In this document: positions 28,104 through 32,327 of the stretch, one piece after another
How the letters are laid out: each line of letters opens with the position of its first letter
How positions within the stretch are numbered: position 1 is the stretch's first letter
Source: an uncultured cyanobacterium
Lineage (GTDB): Bacteria > Cyanobacteriota > Cyanobacteriia > Cyanobacteriales > Geitlerinemataceae
NCBI GenBank assembly: GCA_937121005.1
Contig: CAKZKB010000568.1
Span: forward strand, 1-32,327
DNA: 32,327 nucleotides
Reading direction: 5' to 3'
Made by a program: the position numbers and the translations under genes
Notes under the pieces: generated by a model
The model's input: only the letters and a program-made list of their open reading frames with translations
Told to the model about the DNA's origin: nothing
The model's database searches: none

Positions 28104-28666
28104 GCCAACACCTCATCGTAAATATCTGCCATTGTCAGCGATAACCCCACTGAGTTTAAGTTTAAGCGATCGCCTGCCCTCGAGATCTCCCCAGACCAGT
28201 GTCCGTTTGCGTCCGGTCGATAGACCTCCACCTGCATTTTCTCTTGCGAGACGAGAACGTATTCCTGCAAACTGGGTAAACTTTGGTAGTTCAATCGTTT
28301 TTCTCGCCGATCTAGATTTTCCGTCGAGGGTGAGAGAACTTCTACAATTAAACAAGGCCGGGTTTTGTAAAACTTTTCCGTATCGCGATCGTCGCACGTC
28401 ACCATCACATCGGGATAGTAAAAAATATCGACGCTATTGTTAGCAAGGGAAATATTGACCTTCATATCGGCAATAAAGGTTTTACATCCACTTCCGCGCA
28501 GATGAAAGCGTAAAAAGCTAGCAATATTTAAAGCAATGCGGTTGTGGTTTTCACTTCCACCCGTCATCGCAAAAACTTGACCGCCGATATACTCGTGGCG
28601 AACGAGACTTTTTTCTTCGCCATTGAGATAGTCAGTTACGGAAACAAAAGTTGTTGCCAGTTCCAT
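28100..28666 (-). CDS. Uma2 family endonuclease-like protein (DUF820)
   Basis: 188 aa; YIGGQVFAMTGGSENHNRIALNIASFLRFHLRGSGCKTFIADMKV...FYYPDVMVTC...KTRPCLIVEVLSPSTENLDRREKRLNYQSLPSLQEYVLV. Confidence 0.9.
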   Translation of the reverse strand: MELATTFVSVTDYLNGEEKSLVRHEYIGGQVFAMTGGSENHNRIALNIASFLRFHLRGSGCKTFIADMKVNISLANNSVDIFYYPDVMVTCDDRDTEKFYKTRPCLIVEVLSPSTENLDRREKRLNYQSLPSLQEYVLVSQEKMQVEVYRPDANGHWSGEISRAGDRLNLNSVGLSLTMADIYDEVLA

Positions 28667-28746
28667 TGTTTGACCTCGAAGCGATCGCTCCTGCGACGCT
28701 CTACCTCATGCTTTTATTGTAAGGATTCAGGTAGGCTAGGCTAAAC

Positions 28747-28834
28747 GGGTGTAGAAACCCGATTTCTCGCTTATAGCGGACAAAATCTGAATTTTTCCCT
28801 TCAGAAACCGGGTTTCTCTGTACCACCTGAATAC
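28747..28834. repeat. Dispersed element containing two GAAACCSGGTTTC palindromes, copy 2 (inverted)
   Basis: gggtgtagaaacccgatttctcgc...ttcagaaaccgggtttctctgtaccacctgaatac. Confidence 0.75.
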
Positions 28835-29125
28835 TTACCTTTTATTTTATGGCAAATTTCCGTACTTGTCACAAAATTTAACTGCATCTGCCGATCGACT
28901 CCCGTCGTCCGATCGCCCGTAACCGGGGGAACGGGGCGATCGCGATCGTTCTGGAAAAGTACCTCAGCGCACAAATTGAGGCGATCGAGAACATCCTACC
29001 GCAAGGATTTGGACTTGCCGGACAAGGACGACATGGCCCTGGCGTGTTACTATGCTCGATCGTTGCCATCCCCTCACTGATGGGGACAGAGGAGCGATGG
29101 CGGGGTAGCGCGGATGCAGGTGCGA

Positions 29126-29197
29126 TCGACGGTTTGCGCTAAGACGGTGCGCCTGCTGTTTCGGGAGTTGGTTGTCGAAGTTTTTCCCTCAGAGTAA
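29126..29197 (+). repeat. Coding-like diverged direct repeat, copy 1 (STVCAKTVRLLFRELVVEVFPSE*)
   Basis: Translates to a peptide matching that of 32131-32208; third-position-rich divergence. Confidence 0.6.
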
Positions 29198-29368
29198 ACT
29201 AAGGTGAAAATTGGCGATCGCGATCGTCCAAATCTTTAGCAAACCGCTAGTATATTATAAAACATCTAGACTCATCCGCCCTCACACCGCAGTCCACATC
29301 AAGACTTGCCACCATCGCACCCCAGCGTGCGAGCTCGGGCCGTCACTTTCTGGAGGAAACACCACACC

Positions 29369-31303
29369 GTGTCAGCCAACGCCGTCAGAGAACACCGCCA
29401 AAAACGCCAGGCTCGAGTCCCGGAGCGCGTTTTCGACTTCATGCAGTCGGTGGGGAAAGTCACTGCGGGCACCATGCTCGGCATCACCATGCTCGGCAGT
29501 TCGGTCGTGGCTGGCGGTCTAGTGGGTCTAGCCGTCAGCTTCCGCAATTTGCCCGACGTGCGGGTACTGCAAAACTACGTCCCCACTGAAACCAGCCACA
29601 TCTACGATATCAACGGCAAACTGCTGTTTCGGATGCACGACGAGGCCAACCGAGAAGTGATTCCCCTGCCCAAAATCTCGGAGGATCTGAAACTGGCCGT
29701 ACTGGCGATCGAGGACAGCCACTTCTACCAGCACGAAGGGATCAACCCCGGTGCGGTGGCCCGTGCCTTTCTAGCGAACATGGAACAAGGGGAAACTGTC
29801 GAAGGGGCTTCTACCCTGACGATGCAGTTGGTAAAAAACCTGTTCCTCACGCCGCAGCGCAAATTTAGCCGCAAGGTAGCCGAAGCGGTGTTGTCCATTC
29901 GCCTCGAACAAATCCTGCAAAAGAACGAGATTTTCGAGCTCTATCTCAATCAAGTTTACTGGGGTCACAACCTCTACGGGGCAGAAACGGCGGCGCAAAG
30001 CTATTTCAACAAGTCAGCCCGCGATCTGAACCTGGCCGAAGCCTCAATGATGGCGGGGTTAATTCAGGCCCCCGAAGATTACAGTCCCTTCGTGAACTAC
30101 GAGGTGGCCAAGGGCCGGCAGGCGATCGTCCTCAACCGGATGGTCGAGCTCAAATGGATCTCCCCGGAAGAAGCTGAAGCAGCCCGCACCGAACCCCTGC
30201 GCGTCGGTCGCATCACCTCTTTCCCCCAAAGCGAAGTCCCCTACGTCACGGAAGCGGCGGTACAAGAACTCACTGAAGAGTTCGGCCGCGATGCCGTTCT
30301 CAAGGGGGGAATGCGCGTCCAGACGACCATCGACCTGGAAATGCAGCGTTTGGCCGAGCGCGTGGTCAAAGACTGGCACGATCGCCTCTACGCCCAAGGG
30401 GTCTATTTCGACAAGGATCAAGGGCAACTGGCCCTGGTGGCGGTGGATCCGCGCACTCAGTTTGTCAAAGCAATGGTCGGCGGTGCGGACTTCGGCAAAA
30501 GCCAGTACAACCGCGCCATCCAAGCCCAACGCCAACCGGGATCGGCATTTAAGCCTTTCGTCTACTATACGGCGTTCGCAACGGGGAATTACTCGCCCGA
30601 GTCAGTGGTCAACGACTCCCCGGTTAAGTATCGCGATGGCGATGGCTACTACGTCCCCCAAAACTACGGCGGTTCGTTTTCCGGTGCGGTGAGCATTCGC
30701 AAGGCGATCGAGGTCTCTCTCAACATTCCGGCGGTGACGCTAGGACAGGAGATCGGCCTCAACAAAGTAGTGGAAACCGCTCGCGTTTTGGGAGTCGAAA
30801 GCCCCATCGATCCGGTGATTTCTCTGCCCTTGGGGTCGGTGGATCTGACCCCCTTGGAAATGGCTAGCGCCTTTGGCACCTTTGCCAACAACGGCTGGCG
30901 ATCGCAAAATACGTTTATCGTCCAAGTCACCAACAGTAGCGGCGATATTCTCCTGGACAACACCCCCAACCCGCGCCTGGTACTCGATCCTTGGGCTTCG
31001 GCTTCCATTAACGATGTCTTGCAAGGAGTCATCAAACAGGGAACGGCCACCAACGCCGCGATCGGCCGGCCGGCCGCAGGCAAAACGGGCACCACCAGTT
31101 CCGAACGCGATGTCTGGTTTGTGGGTTACGTGCCCCAGTTATCGGTGGCGGTATGGATCGGCAACGACGACTACCGACCCCTTGCTTACGGGGTAACGGG
31201 GGGAACGTTTGCGGCCCCGGTGTGGCGCGACTTTATGAAGAAAGCTCTCGCCAACGAGCCCGTGATTCCCTTCCGGCCGCCGAGCGATTTCGATCGCCCC
31301 TAA
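29369..31303 (+). CDS. Class A penicillin-binding protein (PBP1A family transglycosylase/transpeptidase)
   Basis: Transglycosylase motifs AIEDSHFYQHEGINPGAVARA, GASTLTMQLVKNLFL, ILQKNEIFELYLNQVYWG; transpeptidase RQPGSAFKPF (SxxK), AGKTGTT. GTG start at 29369 with ggagg upstream; the ORF extends to 29306. Confidence 0.93.
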   Translation: MSANAVREHRQKRQARVPERVFDFMQSVGKVTAGTMLGITMLGSSVVAGGLVGLAVSFRNLPDVRVLQNYVPTETSHIYDINGKLLFRMHDEANREVIPLPKISEDLKLAVLAIEDSHFYQHEGINPGAVARAFLANMEQGETVEGASTLTMQLVKNLFLTPQRKFSRKVAEAVLSIRLEQILQKNEIFELYLNQVYWGHNLYGAETAAQSYFNKSARDLNLAEASMMAGLIQAPEDYSPFVNYEVAKGRQAIVLNRMVELKWISPEEAEAARTEPLRVGRITSFPQSEVPYVTEAAVQELTEEFGRDAVLKGGMRVQTTIDLEMQRLAERVVKDWHDRLYAQGVYFDKDQGQLALVAVDPRTQFVKAMVGGADFGKSQYNRAIQAQRQPGSAFKPFVYYTAFATGNYSPESVVNDSPVKYRDGDGYYVPQNYGGSFSGAVSIRKAIEVSLNIPAVTLGQEIGLNKVVETARVLGVESPIDPVISLPLGSVDLTPLEMASAFGTFANNGWRSQNTFIVQVTNSSGDILLDNTPNPRLVLDPWASASINDVLQGVIKQGTATNAAIGRPAAGKTGTTSSERDVWFVGYVPQLSVAVWIGNDDYRPLAYGVTGGTFAAPVWRDFMKKALANEPVIPFRPPSDFDRP

Positions 31304-31306
31304 GTT

Positions 31307-31344
31307 TGAGAAGGGGAGAAGGGGAGAGGGGGAGAAGGGGAGAA
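31307..31344. repeat. Purine-rich octameric tandem repeat
   Basis: gagaaggggagaaggggagagggggagaaggggagaaa after the PBP stop. Confidence 0.7.
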
Positions 31345-31391
31345 ATTTAAGTTCCTCACACCCCGTTCCTCTTTCATCCTTCCTGGTTTTT

Positions 31392-31715
31392 TTAAGGGTG
31401 CTGCTCGATCTCGGCTTTCATGCGCTCGAGGGTTTCGTGCATCCGATCGAACATTTGCTGGGCCGTAACTCCAAACTGCCCCAGTTGGGTGTTGAGTTGC
31501 TGCACGGTCATTTGGGCCATAAAATCTTCTGAGAGCTCGAAGCGCTTCATAAACACTCGGTAGCGCTCCATCATCTCTTCCATGCGATCGATGTATTGCT
31601 TTTTGCCCTCGCGATCGAATTTGCCGTACTTGCTACCGAGTTGTACGAGGGCTTGGTAGTCGTCAAAGAGTTGTTTGGCTTCTTGTTGGACAATTTCCGA
31701 ATCGAAAAATCCCAT
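31392..31715 (-). CDS. DUF1825 family protein
   Basis: 107 aa MGFFDSEIVQQEAKQLFDDYQALVQLGSKYGKFDREGKKQYIDRMEEMMERYRVFMKRFELSEDFMAQMTVQQL; recognisable cyanobacterial DUF1825. Confidence 0.88.
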   Translation of the reverse strand: MGFFDSEIVQQEAKQLFDDYQALVQLGSKYGKFDREGKKQYIDRMEEMMERYRVFMKRFELSEDFMAQMTVQQLNTQLGQFGVTAQQMFDRMHETLERMKAEIEQHP

Positions 31716-31849
31716 AGTCGTCTCCAGTCGGATCGAGGTCTCCGTATTTTCATTGTAAAGGTTTCGCTGCTAATTCCCTAGAGGGGAACAGCGTAAAATC
31801 CCCCCATGCGTCGATCGGCAAACGGGCTTAGCTCCTTAACCAGTGCTTT

Positions 31850-32107
31850 AAACAGCATCCGCGCCGCTTTAAACCTCGTTCGACAAGGGGCCAGCTTGGA
31901 GGGAATGCCGTTGAGCGAGCCTTGCGAACGGCAGTGATTTGGAGGCGGTTGAGCCTCGGCTCTCTATCGGCGGCGGGGAGTGAGTTTGTGGCCTGGTTGT
32001 TAACGGTTGTCACCTCTCTACGCACTCAAGGACGCTCGGTTCTCGATTTTCTCATTGAGGCTTTGCGGGGTCGCGATCCTTCTCTTTTACCTTTCCCTCC
32101 TGAATAG
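31850..32107 (+). pseudogene. IS66-family transposase C-terminal remnant
   Basis: Frame reads ...GGNAVERALRTAVIWRRLSLGSLSAAGSEFVAWLLTVVTSLRTQGRSVLDFLIEALRGRDPSLLPFPPE*, matching the IS66 C-terminal pattern NNxAERALRPxVxWRKxSFGTxSExGSRFVERxLTVVxTxxxQxRNVLxFLxxxLxxxxPSLLP. No upstream transposase body in this window. Confidence 0.75.
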
Positions 32108-32130
32108 TTACCTTTTCAGCTTCCAAAATA

Positions 32131-32208
32131 TCGACTGTGCGTGCCAAGGCGGTGCGCCTGCTGTTTCGGAAGTTGGTGGCCGAGCTTTTTCCTGGCAACC
32201 GCGAATAA
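32131..32208 (+). repeat. Coding-like diverged direct repeat, copy 2 (STVRAKAVRLLFRKLVAELFPGNRE*)
   Basis: See 29126-29197. Confidence 0.6.
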
Positions 32209-32327
32209 GACCTCTACGGTGGGGGGATCGAGCCACACCTAATTCAAAAACAAATGGAAATAAGCTAAAGTAAATCCCCAAGTCAGTCATCGCTAGGGCA
32301 ATGAGGCAAGCGATCGGTAAGAATGGG

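Noticed and set aside
1-32327. CRISPR arrays, tRNA or rRNA genes
   Set aside because: No regularly spaced identical repeats of 23-40 bp and no tRNA cloverleaf or rRNA sequence noticed. The tandem repeats present are 7-8 bp units without spacers.
1-32327. Abundant GCGATCGC palindromes as a system-specific signal
   Set aside because: These are the well-known cyanobacterial HIP1 octamer, spread genome-wide; only their local absence (about 1431-4821) was considered informative.

Overview
This is a cyanobacterial chromosomal window: HIP1-type GCGATCGC octamers are abundant, and petC-petA, psbQ, DUF3067 and DUF1825 genes are present. From left to right I see: the 5' end of rpe; an S8 (subtilisin-like) peptidase; an overlapping gamma-type N6-adenine DNA methylase / ComEC-like metallo-beta-lactamase (MBL) pair; a DUF3067 gene; petC-petA; an alpha/beta hydrolase; psbQ; a degenerate FmdB-type zinc-ribbon protein; a tandem pair of GerMN-domain lipoproteins; a processive GT2 glycosyltransferase; a NanE-like epimerase; the type IV pilus genes pilB-pilT-pilC (minus strand); a small acidic lipoprotein; a SAM methyltransferase; a 1684-aa multi-PAS/GAF hybrid histidine kinase with an ETR1-type ethylene-binding membrane domain; a REC-GGDEF diguanylate cyclase; a Uma2/DUF820 protein; a class A PBP; a DUF1825 gene; and an IS66-type transposase remnant. 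Intergenic regions hold dispersed and heptameric repeats. The best candidates for follow-up are (i) the methylase-MBL pair with no recognisable restriction subunit, (ii) the ethylene-receptor-like kinase with a Pro-to-Thr change at the ETR1 Pro36 position, next to a c-di-GMP synthase, (iii) a 12-codon mini-ORF upstream of pilT that duplicates the pilT start and Shine-Dalgarno region, and (iv) a diverged coding-like repeat flanking the PBP locus. All assignments come from reading motifs by eye; no database search was run.
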